A DNA stretch of 21,589 bases, from NCBI GenBank assembly GCA_039024315.1, contig JBCCQN010000138.1:1-21589 (forward strand). Direction: 5' to 3'. This document shows positions 7,403-15,200 of the stretch, in pieces (position 1 is the first letter of the stretch; every line of letters begins with the position of its first letter). The stretch comes from JBCAWW01 sp039024315 (GTDB lineage Bacteria > Bacteroidota > Bacteroidia > J057). The translations under genes were made by a program, and so were the position numbers. Below the pieces are notes generated by a model. That model was not told where the DNA came from and searched no databases. It was given only the letters and a program-made list of their open reading frames with translations.

Positions 7403-8734
7403 ATGGAGCTTAACCAACGTCTCAGGTCGTTGGACATTTTGCGTGGATTGACGATTGCGGGCATGATCATTGTCAACGATCCAGGATCTTGGGCATATGT
7501 CTTCCCTCCCCTCCGGCATGCCGACTGGCATGGTATTACTCCCACTGACCTTGTTTTCCCATTTTTCTTATTCATAGTCGGGGTTTCTGTCGTACTTGCC
7601 TACAGCAAAAGGCTCCAGTCTCATAAAAGTCACGGGCCTCACATCCGAAAGCTCTTTATTCGCGCGGCCATGATCTTTGGTATGGGGCTTTATTTGGCTG
7701 TTGGTAGTAAAGAGTTTGGCACTAAAGTCTTTCATGTCATTGTGGGCATATTGATTTTGATCGGCTTTTCGGATCTGCAGGATACCAAAGTCAATAATGT
7801 GAGAAAAGCGATTACCGCTGGAGCTGCGGGTATCGGTTTGATTGTGTTGATGTTTTCGCTGCCAGACTTCAACCCAGCTAATTTTAGGATTCCAGGCGTT
7901 TTACAGCGTATTGCTATTGTATTTTTGCTTTGTGCTTTATTGTTTCTTAAAACCAAGTGGCGAACCCAAGCGATAATAGGAGCCGTGCTAGTGGTCGGCT
8001 ATTGGTTGCTGATGGCCTTGGTGCCAGTACCGATTGATGAGGTAGTAGCAGGGGCCTTGAGCAGTGGTGAGGTTCTAAGCAGCGCTGGTATGATTAAGGT
8101 TGAAGGGATCAGCGCTATTTCAGATCGGTTTATTGCTGCTAATTTGGAGCCTGGGGTCAATTTAGAAGCTTGGATAGATAGACATTTCGTTCCGGGACGG
8201 ATATACCAAAAAACTTGGGACCCAGAAGGCTTATTGAGCACGCTGCCCTCAGTGGCAACGGGCATCTGCGGTATGATGGCTGGGCATATCCTGCTAGCCA
8301 CTAATAAGAAAGAAGTGAAGGCCAATCATCTCTTTGTGATGGGATTTTGCTTTTTGCTCATCGGTAATGTTTGGGATTGGTTTTTTCCCTTCAATAAAAA
8401 TCTGTGGTCCAGCTCCTTTGTGATGTACACAGCCGGACTGAGTACCCTGACGCTTGCCGCACTTTACTGGTGGGTAGATGTCAGAGAAAAGGGAGCGAAG
8501 AATCCATTGTTTATGATGGGGCAGGTATTTGGGGCAAATGCTATCACGGCTTATGTGTTGCATAGCCTCTTTGCACGTATCTACAGCCCAGTTCAAAAGG
8601 GCTTTATGGATACTCTGATGGGATGGGGCCTGATGCCAGAGCTGGCTTCCCTCCTTTTTGCTATCGATTATATGCTGTTTATCTACCTGATTGTATGGTT
8701 GATGTACCGAAGAAAGATATTTTTAAAATGGTAA
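7403..8734 (+). CDS. integral membrane acyltransferase, heparan-alpha-glucosaminide N-acetyltransferase-like (DUF5009/NagX type)
   Basis: A 443-residue inner-membrane protein with about ten to twelve hydrophobic segments. The N-terminus has the family signature: R8-S-L-D-I-L-R-G, then NDPGSW at 25-30, LRHADWHG at 37-44 and TDLVFPFFLFIVG at 48-60. H39 aligns with the region of the human HGSNAT acetyl-accepting histidine (FKHASWNG), so transmembrane acetyl transfer from cytosolic acetyl-CoA to an amino sugar or glycan outside is the likely reaction. The extracytoplasmic segment with WDPEGLLSTLPS before the later helices is also typical. In Bacteroidota such genes often sit with glycan-degradation loci; here it stands alone, with its own leader hairpin and terminator. 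The acceptor is unknown. Confidence 0.88.
   Translation: MELNQRLRSLDILRGLTIAGMIIVNDPGSWAYVFPPLRHADWHGITPTDLVFPFFLFIVGVSVVLAYSKRLQSHKSHGPHIRKLFIRAAMIFGMGLYLAVGSKEFGTKVFHVIVGILILIGFSDLQDTKVNNVRKAITAGAAGIGLIVLMFSLPDFNPANFRIPGVLQRIAIVFLLCALLFLKTKWRTQAIIGAVLVVGYWLLMALVPVPIDEVVAGALSSGEVLSSAGMIKVEGISAISDRFIAANLEPGVNLEAWIDRHFVPGRIYQKTWDPEGLLSTLPSVATGICGMMAGHILLATNKKEVKANHLFVMGFCFLLIGNVWDWFFPFNKNLWSSSFVMYTAGLSTLTLAALYWWVDVREKGAKNPLFMMGQVFGANAITAYVLHSLFARIYSPVQKGFMDTLMGWGLMPELASLLFAIDYMLFIYLIVWLMYRRKIFLKW
8188..8201 (+). repeat. CGTTCC hairpin repeat inside the acetyltransferase gene
   Basis: The TCGTTCC variant at 8187-8193 leads into TCCG (8191-8194), loop GGA, and CGGA (8198-8201). It encodes part of HFVPGR, so coding constraint could also explain it. 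Confidence 0.3.
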
Positions 8735-8774
8735 AATCTAGTCTATAGTTCTTTATTGAAATTCCTTAAATCAG

Positions 8775-8812
8775 GCGACAAACTCAATAAACTATTGATT
8801 TGTCGCTTTTTT
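8775..8812 (+). terminator. rho-independent terminator after the acetyltransferase
   Basis: GCGACAAA at 8775-8782 pairs with TTTGTCGC at 8799-8806. An inner 6-bp stem, TCAATA with TATTGA, lies past one bulged C, around a 3-nt loop. Six T residues follow at 8807-8812. This isolates the acetyltransferase from the secreted-protein gene downstream. Confidence 0.9.
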
Positions 8813-8815
8813 ATG

Positions 8816-8848
8816 GTCTAAAAATCGCGAAAAGTGTGTTTTGGGACT
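8816..8848 (+). promoter_or_regulatory. bipartite upstream motif shared with the paralogue (copy 1)
   Basis: GTCTAAA at 8816-8822 and TTTTGGGACT at 8839-8848 are separated by exactly 16 nt, ending 46 nt before the ATG at 8895. The same two blocks with the same spacing occur at 10387-10419 before the second T9SS cargo gene. The downstream block resembles a loose Bacteroidota -7 box (TTTG core). It is read as a shared promoter or activator site; the copies are seen directly, the role is inferred. Confidence 0.55.
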
Positions 8849-8894
8849 GGACAATGACCCTGTAGATTTGCAGCATACCAAAGTCTCAAAAGTG

Positions 8895-10268
8895 ATGAAG
8901 AAAATTTTAACTCCTTTATTTTGCCTTTTACTCGCAATTGGCAGTATTCAAAATCTACACGCACAACTAGGTCCAGACACAGTCACTGTAGAAACTGGGC
9001 ACTTTGTAAAGTTTGATGTCAGAGGAAATGATCCTGCATCCTCTCTTACTTGGCCATTATGTGATGGGGGTTGGCAATCACCGGGGTTTATGAGTAACGC
9101 CGGTGGTTCTTGGGTGATCATGCCTGATGACTCCATCCGCTATCTGCCTCCTCATGGTTTTGTCGGTGATGATTGGTTCTTGTATGCTATTTGCAATCCC
9201 AGCACTGGCTACCAAATTGACACCGGCCGTGTAAGGATTTTTGTTACAGCCACCGACAGTGTCTGGCCAGGAGATGCTAATAGCGATGGGGTAGCCAATA
9301 ATCAAGACCTATTACAGTTAGGCTTAGGCTTCTTTTATGTAGGTTCGGCGCGTGATAGCGTCTCCAATACTTGGGAAGCCAAGTCTTCAACTGACTATTT
9401 CTGGCCTGATTTCCCTTCTGGGCTCAATTACAAACATCTGGATTGTAATGGTGATAGCCTAATCGAATGGTCCGATACTGTTGCCATCAACCAAAACTAC
9501 GGTTTGATTCATCAACGTCCCGATGGTACTGAGAAAACTGGCCCTTTGCTCTATCTAGAATTTTTAGAAGACACGCTGCTTGTTGGAGATACTGCTACCA
9601 TCATCGTCAATCTAGGTACTGACACCCTGCCAGCGAGCAATCTTCATGGCATCGCTTTTACGGCTGGTTATGACACCAGCTTAGTAGATGCCAATAGCGT
9701 CCACGTCAACTATGACAATTCTTGGATCGCCACCGCAGGCTTAGATTTATTGACCTTGAACAAAAATTTCCCCCTAAACGGCAAGCTAGATATGGCGCTT
9801 AGTCGCATCAATCAGCAAAACGTTACGGGCTTTGGTGAGATTGCGCGCATCAAGGTGATCATGATCGATGACCTTACCGCCAAGGCCGACCTCGCCGAAA
9901 TGCTCAAATTTGAGCTTAGTAATGTATTTGCTATCAGCGCAGATGAGAGTTCCTTAGACTTTGCTACCCAAGGAGATAGTGTTGTCCTCTTTCAGGAAGA
10001 TACTACCAGCTCTACCGCCATCCGGCCCGATTGGTATCAGCAGGTGGTCGTCTATCCCAATCCAGTAAACGAACAACTGCAAGTACGCTTGCAAGGCTTA
10101 GAAGCTAGCGCTCTGCGCATATTAGACGGGCAAGGACGTATTGTATTGTCCCAAAAGGTCCGCTTTAGAGAAAAGAACCTCCGCATGCCTGATCTAGCCG
10201 CTGGTATGTATCTACTCCAAATAGAAACCAACCAAGGTTTATACAATCAAAAGCTAATCGTCCAATAA
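8895..10268 (+). CDS. secreted T9SS protein: Ig-like + dockerin-like EF hands + cohesin-like domain + type A sorting domain
   Basis: Encodes 457 residues from the ATG at 8895, which gives a clean signal peptide (about 1-24). Domains in order: an Ig/cadherin-like segment (about 25-118); a dockerin-like region with two 12-residue calcium loops, DANSDGVANNQD at 127-138 and DCNGDSLIEWSD at 183-194; a cohesin-like beta domain (about 217-365) with the GDTATIIVNLG and GFGEIARIKV strand motifs; and a T9SS type A sorting domain (about 383-457) with YPNP at 387-390 and a C-terminal AGMYLLQI...KLIVQ. It is predicted to cross the outer membrane through T9SS and be attached or released at the surface. No catalytic domain is visible. 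Residues from about 120 on are paralogous to the next gene. An upstream TTG frame from 8841 is less likely because it would bury the signal peptide. Confidence 0.88.
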   Translation: MKKILTPLFCLLLAIGSIQNLHAQLGPDTVTVETGHFVKFDVRGNDPASSLTWPLCDGGWQSPGFMSNAGGSWVIMPDDSIRYLPPHGFVGDDWFLYAICNPSTGYQIDTGRVRIFVTATDSVWPGDANSDGVANNQDLLQLGLGFFYVGSARDSVSNTWEAKSSTDYFWPDFPSGLNYKHLDCNGDSLIEWSDTVAINQNYGLIHQRPDGTEKTGPLLYLEFLEDTLLVGDTATIIVNLGTDTLPASNLHGIAFTAGYDTSLVDANSVHVNYDNSWIATAGLDLLTLNKNFPLNGKLDMALSRINQQNVTGFGEIARIKVIMIDDLTAKADLAEMLKFELSNVFAISADESSLDFATQGDSVVLFQEDTTSSTAIRPDWYQQVVVYPNPVNEQLQVRLQGLEASALRILDGQGRIVLSQKVRFREKNLRMPDLAAGMYLLQIETNQGLYNQKLIVQ

Positions 10269-10289
10269 GTACGGTTTTGATTCACAGAG

Positions 10290-10321
10290 GCGATCCACCT
10301 GCATAGGTGGATCGCATTTTT
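10290..10321 (+). terminator. rho-independent terminator after the first T9SS cargo gene
   Basis: A perfect 11-bp stem, GCGATCCACCT at 10290-10300 with AGGTGGATCGC at 10305-10315, has a GCAT tetraloop and continues into ATTTTT. It separates the two paralogous genes into independent transcripts. Confidence 0.92.
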
Positions 10322-10351
10322 GGTCTATTAAAGTAGCTGAAAAACGTACAA

Positions 10352-10367
10352 TCGTTCCACGAAGTGG
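10352..10367 (+). repeat. intergenic CGTTCC hairpin repeat
   Basis: TCGTTCC at 10352-10358 with stem CCAC (10357-10360) and GTGG (10364-10367) around a GAA triloop. Compared with the CCGC/GCGG copies, both sides of the stem have changed together. Confidence 0.5.
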
Positions 10368-10386
10368 GGATAGTAAAAAAAAATCA

Positions 10387-10419
10387 GTCTAAACTATTGC
10401 CGGATTGTATTTTGGGACT
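10387..10419 (+). promoter_or_regulatory. bipartite upstream motif shared with the paralogue (copy 2)
   Basis: GTCTAAA at 10387-10393 and TTTTGGGACT at 10410-10419 are again 16 nt apart. The spacer sequence differs from copy 1, so only the two blocks and their spacing are conserved. The site lies 29-41 nt before the candidate ATGs at 10449 and 10461. Confidence 0.55.
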
Positions 10420-10448
10420 TTAAGGTTTCAATCTAGTTTGCTTTCATA

Positions 10449-12908
10449 ATGATAAGGCTTATGAAAACTCAAACTGTAATGAATCTCCGCTTTTCTTTTT
10501 TGACACTGTTGCTCGCCCTATTGCTGAGTTTAGACTCCGGCAGCCTTTTTGCGCAAACGACTAATTGGTTTACTGGTTTTGGCAACGCTTCGCGCAACGA
10601 TCAGGTCAGCCAAATGACCAATGACCCTTGGGGCAACGTATATGTAAATGGGGTGTTTAGAGACAACACCAATTTTATCAACCTCAATCTCAACAATCCC
10701 ATTGAGAAGGGGTATATCGGTCGCCTTCAGGATGACGGTAATTTTGCTTGGGTCAATGAAGTTGACTCTATCCGTTATGCCAACGCGATGGCGGCCGATG
10801 GTTTTGGCAATATCTATCTCGCTGGTTATGGGATTGATTTTACCTACAGACGACAAATACTGGTTCAACTAGACTCCAGTGGTAATTATGTAGGCTCTCG
10901 GAGAATAGAAGGTTGCGAAATATATGATGTCGAAGTGGATGCAAACGGAGATATCTTTATTACGGGTAACATGGGAGATCATCTCATCGTCGATGGTGAT
11001 ACTGTACTCACCAATCCAGTGCCCACCAATAACGTACTTGTCTCTGGTTTTATCCTAAAGTACGATCCCGCCAATAATGTGGCAGCTTGGGGAGAGGTAG
11101 CTTATACCAATGCGGGCGCGACGGGATTTGTTGCTGGTGCTCGTCTAGCTGTTGATGGGGGCGGAAACGTCTTTATGACTGGTAGGTTTCATAGCGATTC
11201 TCTACGATTAGGCGGAACCGCTACAGGCTACATGCTACTTCCCCAAACTTGGCAAGCCAATAGTTTCCTCGCAAGATTTGATGCTAGTGGGAGTATCCAA
11301 TGGGTGGAGACCAGTGTCTTTGCAGACTTTGGAGAGATTGCCGCTGACGCAAATGGCAACCTTTATTGCTCTGGGAGTGCTCAAGGTTATAATACCAATG
11401 GGGTGGTTTATTTTATGGACACCACTTATAGTGTACCCACTAATCTTTTCCAACCTTTTATCGCCAAGGTAGACGCTAATGGGCAACGTATTGGCTTTCA
11501 CAACGAGCAGGCTGTACCTTCCATTGGAGCCAAGAGAATTGCCCTCAATACTGCCGGAGAGCCCATCATCGGTAATCAGTTTTATGGTAATATCACCATT
11601 ATGGGCACCGCTTTACAATCTCCCAATATACAGTCCTCTTACCTGCAAAAGTTCAGTACAGATCTCACGCCCCAGTGGGTTAAATTTTGCGAAGGGGTGA
11701 ATAATCCATCTAATCCTCCCTATGGTGTCCAAATCAACGGCTTAGGGATTGATCTCTATGGCAACTACTATTTTGGCGGTGGCTACCAAGGTCAGGCCAA
11801 CTTAGATAACCTTACGATTACTAGCCTTTCTACCGATCCAAACGACTCTCTCGATAGCTGGGTAGGTCATATCTATGATCAGGCTTTTACGCTACCTACC
11901 GATAGTGTATGGCCGGGCGATACTGACTATGATGGCGTCGCCAATAATGTAGACCTATTACCGATTGGCTTGGCTTATGGTACAGTAGGCCTCAATCGGC
12001 CGAACGCTTCCCTCGCTTGGCAGGGCCAGCCTGCTCCTAATTGGTTCCAGTCCTTACCAGCAGGTGCTAACTACAAACACATAGACACCGATGGTGATGG
12101 TATCATCGGGGACAGTGATACCCTCGCGATCTCTCAGAACTACGGCCAAATGCACCTTCGTGGTACGGAAGGCGACACCGGCATACCGATTTATTTATCG
12201 TTTACTGAGGATACGATTTTTGCGGGCGATACCGCGACCTTGCTGATCAATTTGGGGCAAGATACCATGCCAGCCAACAATATCTACGGCCTTGCCTTTA
12301 GTATCAGTTATGACTCTAGTCTGGTAGATCCCACTAGCTTTCAAGTCGATTATGACCAATCGTGGTTAGGCTCATTGGGCAGTAATATGCTCAAGCTCGA
12401 AAAAAACTTTCCCGACAATGAGCAATTAGATATGGCTCTCACTCGCCTCGATCAGCAAAACCAGTCCGGCTTTGGAGAGATTGCTCGTATCCGCTTGATC
12501 ATGGTAGATGACCTTACGGCAAAGGCTGATTTGGCCGAGGCATTGGCCATGGATATCGGTAATATTTACGCCATTAGTGCCGACGGCTCGACAGTTGATC
12601 TCGTCGGACAAGGGGATAGCACCATTGTCTTCCAAGAAGATACCACTAGTTCCACTGCTATTCAGCCAGATTGGTATCAGCAAATACAGCTCTATCCCAA
12701 TCCGACAGCCGACGACATCCAGATCAGTCTAGATGGTCTGACGGCCCAATCCCTAGCGCTCTATGATCTTGAAGGGCGCTTACTAAAAACTACCGATGTT
12801 GCATTCCGTCAGCAAAAGCTCTCGCTCACAAACTTGCCTGCCGGAGTATATACCCTACGTCTCCAGACAGACAAAGGCTGGTACCAAGAGCGCATTATGA
12901 AAAAATAA
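10449..12908 (+). CDS. secreted T9SS protein: beta-propeller-like + dockerin-like EF hands + cohesin-like domain + type A sorting domain
   Basis: Encodes 819 residues if begun at 10449; in-frame ATGs at 10461 and 10479 give a tighter signal peptide (hydrophobic stretch at 17-27, cleavage near 36) and may be the true start. Residues about 37-480 hold repeated units with GNVYV/GNIYLAG/GDIFITG/GNLYCSG cores, typical of SBBP-like beta-propeller repeats. Then come two calcium loops, DTDYDGVANNVD at 491-502 and DTDGDGIIGDSD at 546-557, a cohesin-like domain (about 578-735) and a T9SS type A sorting domain (about 745-819) with YPNP at 749-752. The part from about 483 on matches the upstream paralogue, including the linker QEDTTSSTAI; only the N-terminal domain is different. 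A structural or adhesive surface role is likely; no enzyme motif is seen. Confidence 0.9.
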   Translation: MIRLMKTQTVMNLRFSFLTLLLALLLSLDSGSLFAQTTNWFTGFGNASRNDQVSQMTNDPWGNVYVNGVFRDNTNFINLNLNNPIEKGYIGRLQDDGNFAWVNEVDSIRYANAMAADGFGNIYLAGYGIDFTYRRQILVQLDSSGNYVGSRRIEGCEIYDVEVDANGDIFITGNMGDHLIVDGDTVLTNPVPTNNVLVSGFILKYDPANNVAAWGEVAYTNAGATGFVAGARLAVDGGGNVFMTGRFHSDSLRLGGTATGYMLLPQTWQANSFLARFDASGSIQWVETSVFADFGEIAADANGNLYCSGSAQGYNTNGVVYFMDTTYSVPTNLFQPFIAKVDANGQRIGFHNEQAVPSIGAKRIALNTAGEPIIGNQFYGNITIMGTALQSPNIQSSYLQKFSTDLTPQWVKFCEGVNNPSNPPYGVQINGLGIDLYGNYYFGGGYQGQANLDNLTITSLSTDPNDSLDSWVGHIYDQAFTLPTDSVWPGDTDYDGVANNVDLLPIGLAYGTVGLNRPNASLAWQGQPAPNWFQSLPAGANYKHIDTDGDGIIGDSDTLAISQNYGQMHLRGTEGDTGIPIYLSFTEDTIFAGDTATLLINLGQDTMPANNIYGLAFSISYDSSLVDPTSFQVDYDQSWLGSLGSNMLKLEKNFPDNEQLDMALTRLDQQNQSGFGEIARIRLIMVDDLTAKADLAEALAMDIGNIYAISADGSTVDLVGQGDSTIVFQEDTTSSTAIQPDWYQQIQLYPNPTADDIQISLDGLTAQSLALYDLEGRLLKTTDVAFRQQKLSLTNLPAGVYTLRLQTDKGWYQERIMKK

Positions 12909-12969
12909 GTCCAGTCCCTACAACTTTTGGTATTGTGCCTCATCTTCTTCATCACTTTTGAGGTACAGC

Positions 12970-12997
12970 GCGGCCCGCACTAAGGTGGGCCGCTTTT
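12970..12997 (+). terminator. rho-independent terminator after the second T9SS cargo gene
   Basis: GCGGCCC at 12970-12976 pairs with GGGCCGC at 12987-12993, extended by a G-T and a C-G pair around a 6-nt loop, then four T residues. The stem is strong but the T-run short. Confidence 0.75.
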
Positions 12998-13023
12998 GCG
13001 TTTGGTCAGGCTGATTGAGACAA

Positions 13024-13039
13024 GCGTTCCGTGCAGCGG
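13024..13039 (+). repeat. intergenic GCGTTCC hairpin repeat
   Basis: GCGTTCC at 13024-13030; the stem CCGT (13029-13032) pairs GCGG (13036-13039) with one T-G wobble around a GCA triloop. It sits 10 bp before the longer repeat at 13049. Confidence 0.5.
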
Positions 13040-13048
13040 TAAGTAACT

Positions 13049-13198
13049 AGTACAGAATAGCAAGTGTCCCGAAAGCTTTCGAGAGTATTAAGTACAGAGA
13101 AAAAGGTCTCTGTGAACCATATAGCCCAGTTTTCCGAAGTCTATATACTGGATACTAATGTCTAAGTACTTAACACTGAATACTTTTGTCTAAGTACT
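13049..13198. repeat. long intergenic repeat, copy 1 (about 150 bp)
   Basis: Matches 18778-18918 in the same orientation at roughly nine in ten positions, with an unbroken identical core of 51 bp (13111-13161). It contains the palindrome TCCCGAAAGCTTTCG at 13067-13081 and ends in two GTCTAAGTACT units (13160-13170, 13188-13198). No open reading frame or T-run terminator is evident. The whole gap 12909-13277 (369 bp) holds the terminator at 12970, the small hairpin at 13024, this repeat, and about 80 bp of AT-rich sequence that should carry the promoter of the gene at 13278. Confidence 0.85.
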
Positions 13199-13277
13199 CT
13201 CCACTCAAAACTTTTATACTTCTGTTTATATTTTGTGATACTCTCCGCGTACCTATAAGGGTAACAATTCAAAAACA

Positions 13278-14057
13278 ATGAAAATCACCATTTTAAGTCT
13301 CATCAGCCTAGCGACGGGTTTTTTGTGGTGGACTTTCCCTCCGGGAACGCCCAGTCAAACGCTCGAATCAGAAGCAGAACCCTTAGTGATCCGCAGCTCA
13401 GGTGAAGGTTTTGCCTTGGTCGAGCTTTTTACCTCGCAAGGCTGTTCTAGTTGCCCTCCCGCCGACCGTCTTTTGCGTGATCTCCTTTTGGATACTGAGC
13501 AAAAAGATGTCTATGCCCTTTCCTTTCACGTGGATTATTGGAACTATTTGGGCTGGCAGGATCCTTATAGCGATGTCGCATTTTCCCAACGCCAGCGAGA
13601 ATATGCCCAAAAGTTTCACTCTAGTCGCGTTTACACGCCCCAAATGATTGTCAACGGAACACAAGAATTCGTCGGCTCAGATCGGACTAGAGCTGCCATC
13701 GCCATAGAAAAAGCCTTGGCCAAACAAAACGATGCTTTCATTGCACTCAAGTGGTATCCCCAAAGCCAAAAACTTCGCTATGAAGTACAAGGAACTAAGG
13801 AAGCCAGCGTGCTACGGATCGCTTTGGTCGAAAAGAAAATAGAAAATAGCGTTCCCCGCGGGGAAAACCGAGGTCGAAAACTCAGCCATGTGCAAGTAGT
13901 CCGCCAATATGAAAGTATTGCGCTGGAAAGAGATGCCGTTGGCGATCTTAGTTTTAAGATCCCTAAAGAGTTGGATGCTAGTCAATTAGAAATAGTCGCC
14001 TATGTCCAAAATCAAGACTCATGGATGGTCACTGGCGCTACCAAAGTAGAATTGTAA
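13278..14057 (+). CDS. DUF1223 thioredoxin-like secreted protein
   Basis: A 259-residue protein with an N-terminal hydrophobic segment (about 3-19) that acts as a signal peptide or anchor. The DUF1223 core follows: VELFTSQGCSSCPPAD at 48-63 with a CxxC pair (C56, C59), then FHVDYWNYLGW at 83-93 and VYTPQMIVNG at 118-127. The family has a thioredoxin-like fold and is presumed to act in the periplasm on thiols, but its reaction is not established. It appears monocistronic, with a long repeat-bearing leader and a convergent operon immediately downstream. GCGTTCC-type hairpins occur inside the gene near both ends, at 13335-13350 and 13849-13865. Confidence 0.9.
   Translation: MKITILSLISLATGFLWWTFPPGTPSQTLESEAEPLVIRSSGEGFALVELFTSQGCSSCPPADRLLRDLLLDTEQKDVYALSFHVDYWNYLGWQDPYSDVAFSQRQREYAQKFHSSRVYTPQMIVNGTQEFVGSDRTRAAIAIEKALAKQNDAFIALKWYPQSQKLRYEVQGTKEASVLRIALVEKKIENSVPRGENRGRKLSHVQVVRQYESIALERDAVGDLSFKIPKELDASQLEIVAYVQNQDSWMVTGATKVEL
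13335..13350 (-). repeat. GCGTTCC hairpin repeat inside the DUF1223 gene, first
   Basis: On the minus strand GCGTTCC (13350-13344) enters a 5-bp stem, TTCCC/GGGAA, with a GGA triloop. In the gene it encodes FPPGT. Confidence 0.4.
13849..13865 (+). repeat. GCGTTCC hairpin repeat inside the DUF1223 gene, second
   Basis: GCGTTCC at 13849-13855 merges into the 14-bp perfect palindrome TTCCCCGCGGGGAA (13852-13865). In the gene it encodes SVPRGE. Confidence 0.45.
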
Positions 14058-14075
14058 ATTCGGTTTTTGATTGTG

Positions 14076-14097
14076 GGTTCGGCAGCAATGCTGGACC
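14076..14097. terminator. weak hairpin between convergent genes
   Basis: GGTT (14076-14079) pairs GACC (14094-14097) and an inner CAGC/GCTG stem encloses AAT, with a bulge between. It lies in the 39-bp gap between two convergent stops. No good T-run is present on either strand, so terminator activity is only a guess. Confidence 0.25.
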
Positions 14098-15191
14098 TAT
14101 TCTTGTTGCATACTCCGCCAGATCATATCAGACATCCAACGGATTTCGGGGAGATTGTCTGTATTGCTGAGGATAATCAAAGCTTGCCTGTCTGAGGGTG
14201 ATAGCCGTATATGGCTAGTGTGATGTACACTGCCTTCTTTGAAGAAGTAAGGCTTAGTACCCAAGTCCTTGACCTGCCAACCATAGCCAACGGCTCGTTC
14301 GCTGTCTAGGCTAAAGTGGGGTTGTAAGCATAAATCCACCGCATCGCTGAAAGGATGAAAGGGCGCTAGCATTATATCGGCCCACTTTCTCATATCGCTC
14401 AAATTGCTGTAGAGCGTTTGACTCCCCTGATACTCTCCAAACTGATAGTGAGGTAAGGGCCGCGAGATCATATCCCAAGCTGGACTCACCTGATCGGCCA
14501 GTGATTGGGTGAGGTGGATTAAGTCTCGAGTACTATTCATCTCGTTGGGCACGAGGATTTCGCTTCTCAGCAAATCATAATAATCTTGATTGTTGATTAG
14601 CTCTAAGATATGGGCTAAGATGACCATATTAAGGGAGGATTGCAGATAGGCTTCCCCCGGTGGATTGATGAGGCTTTGGCCATTGATCAGTTCGTATAAA
14701 TTTGCTTCACTAAAAGCCGGAAAATAGCCTGCTTGGCCTAATCTTTGGCGATCTCCGCCCAGATCAATCTCCCCCAATGGCATGCCTGAAGTATGGCTGG
14801 CCAATTCGTCCATAGTGATTTCTTTGGTGAAAAAACCCAATAATGGACCGGGCCAACGCTCGCCAAGGGTATCGCTAAATGCTAGTTTCGCTCTCAAAAC
14901 TTGATCCGCCAACAAGGTAGCGGTAAAGGTCTCGCTGATTTCGCCAATGGCGTATAAAGTGCTATCGTCGGGCCCGCGAAATCCATTGGGATCGCTCAGA
15001 CCAAAGTGATAGGATGCCCATTTGCCTTCGTCAAAGACCGCAAATGATAAGGCATGTTGGGTACCGATCCCAGTAGTGCCAGCGGCTAGGTGCCTGATTT
15101 CTTCTTCGACGCTTAGCGCCACAATTTCATCTTGCGGTTGGCAGGCTATTAGTAGGCCAAGAACAAAAAGAAAAGTGAATCTGGTTTTCAT
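14097..15191 (-). CDS. beta-lactamase/PBP4-like fold lipoprotein with all catalytic motifs lost
   Basis: 364 residues with a lipoprotein signal (LLIAC, Cys17 as the lipidation site). The fold is that of serine beta-lactamase class C and D-Ala-D-Ala carboxypeptidase-like proteins: YAIGEISETFTATLLADQ at 80-97 matches the active-site helix, and LASHTSGMP at 130-138 and INPPGEAY at 175-182 are conserved landmarks. However, the SxxK motif reads ExxE (E84, E87), the YxN motif aligns with QSS (184-186), and the HxG/KTG triad reads KEG (318-320). It is therefore probably a non-catalytic binding protein rather than a resistance enzyme. Last gene of the four-gene operon, 9 nt behind the beta-barrel gene. 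The frame is intact throughout, so it is not a pseudogene. Confidence 0.85.
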   Translation of the reverse strand: MKTRFTFLFVLGLLIACQPQDEIVALSVEEEIRHLAAGTTGIGTQHALSFAVFDEGKWASYHFGLSDPNGFRGPDDSTLYAIGEISETFTATLLADQVLRAKLAFSDTLGERWPGPLLGFFTKEITMDELASHTSGMPLGEIDLGGDRQRLGQAGYFPAFSEANLYELINGQSLINPPGEAYLQSSLNMVILAHILELINNQDYYDLLRSEILVPNEMNSTRDLIHLTQSLADQVSPAWDMISRPLPHYQFGEYQGSQTLYSNLSDMRKWADIMLAPFHPFSDAVDLCLQPHFSLDSERAVGYGWQVKDLGTKPYFFKEGSVHHTSHIRLSPSDRQALIILSNTDNLPEIRWMSDMIWRSMQQE

Positions 15192-15200
15192 GCTGAGAGC

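Noticed and set aside
8841..8894. TTG start adding 18 residues to the first T9SS cargo protein
   Set aside because: It would overlap the shared promoter-like motif and place a hydrophilic stretch before the signal peptide.
14097..15191. Functional beta-lactamase resistance gene
   Set aside because: The serine nucleophile, lysine and the other two catalytic motifs are missing, so hydrolysis is not expected.
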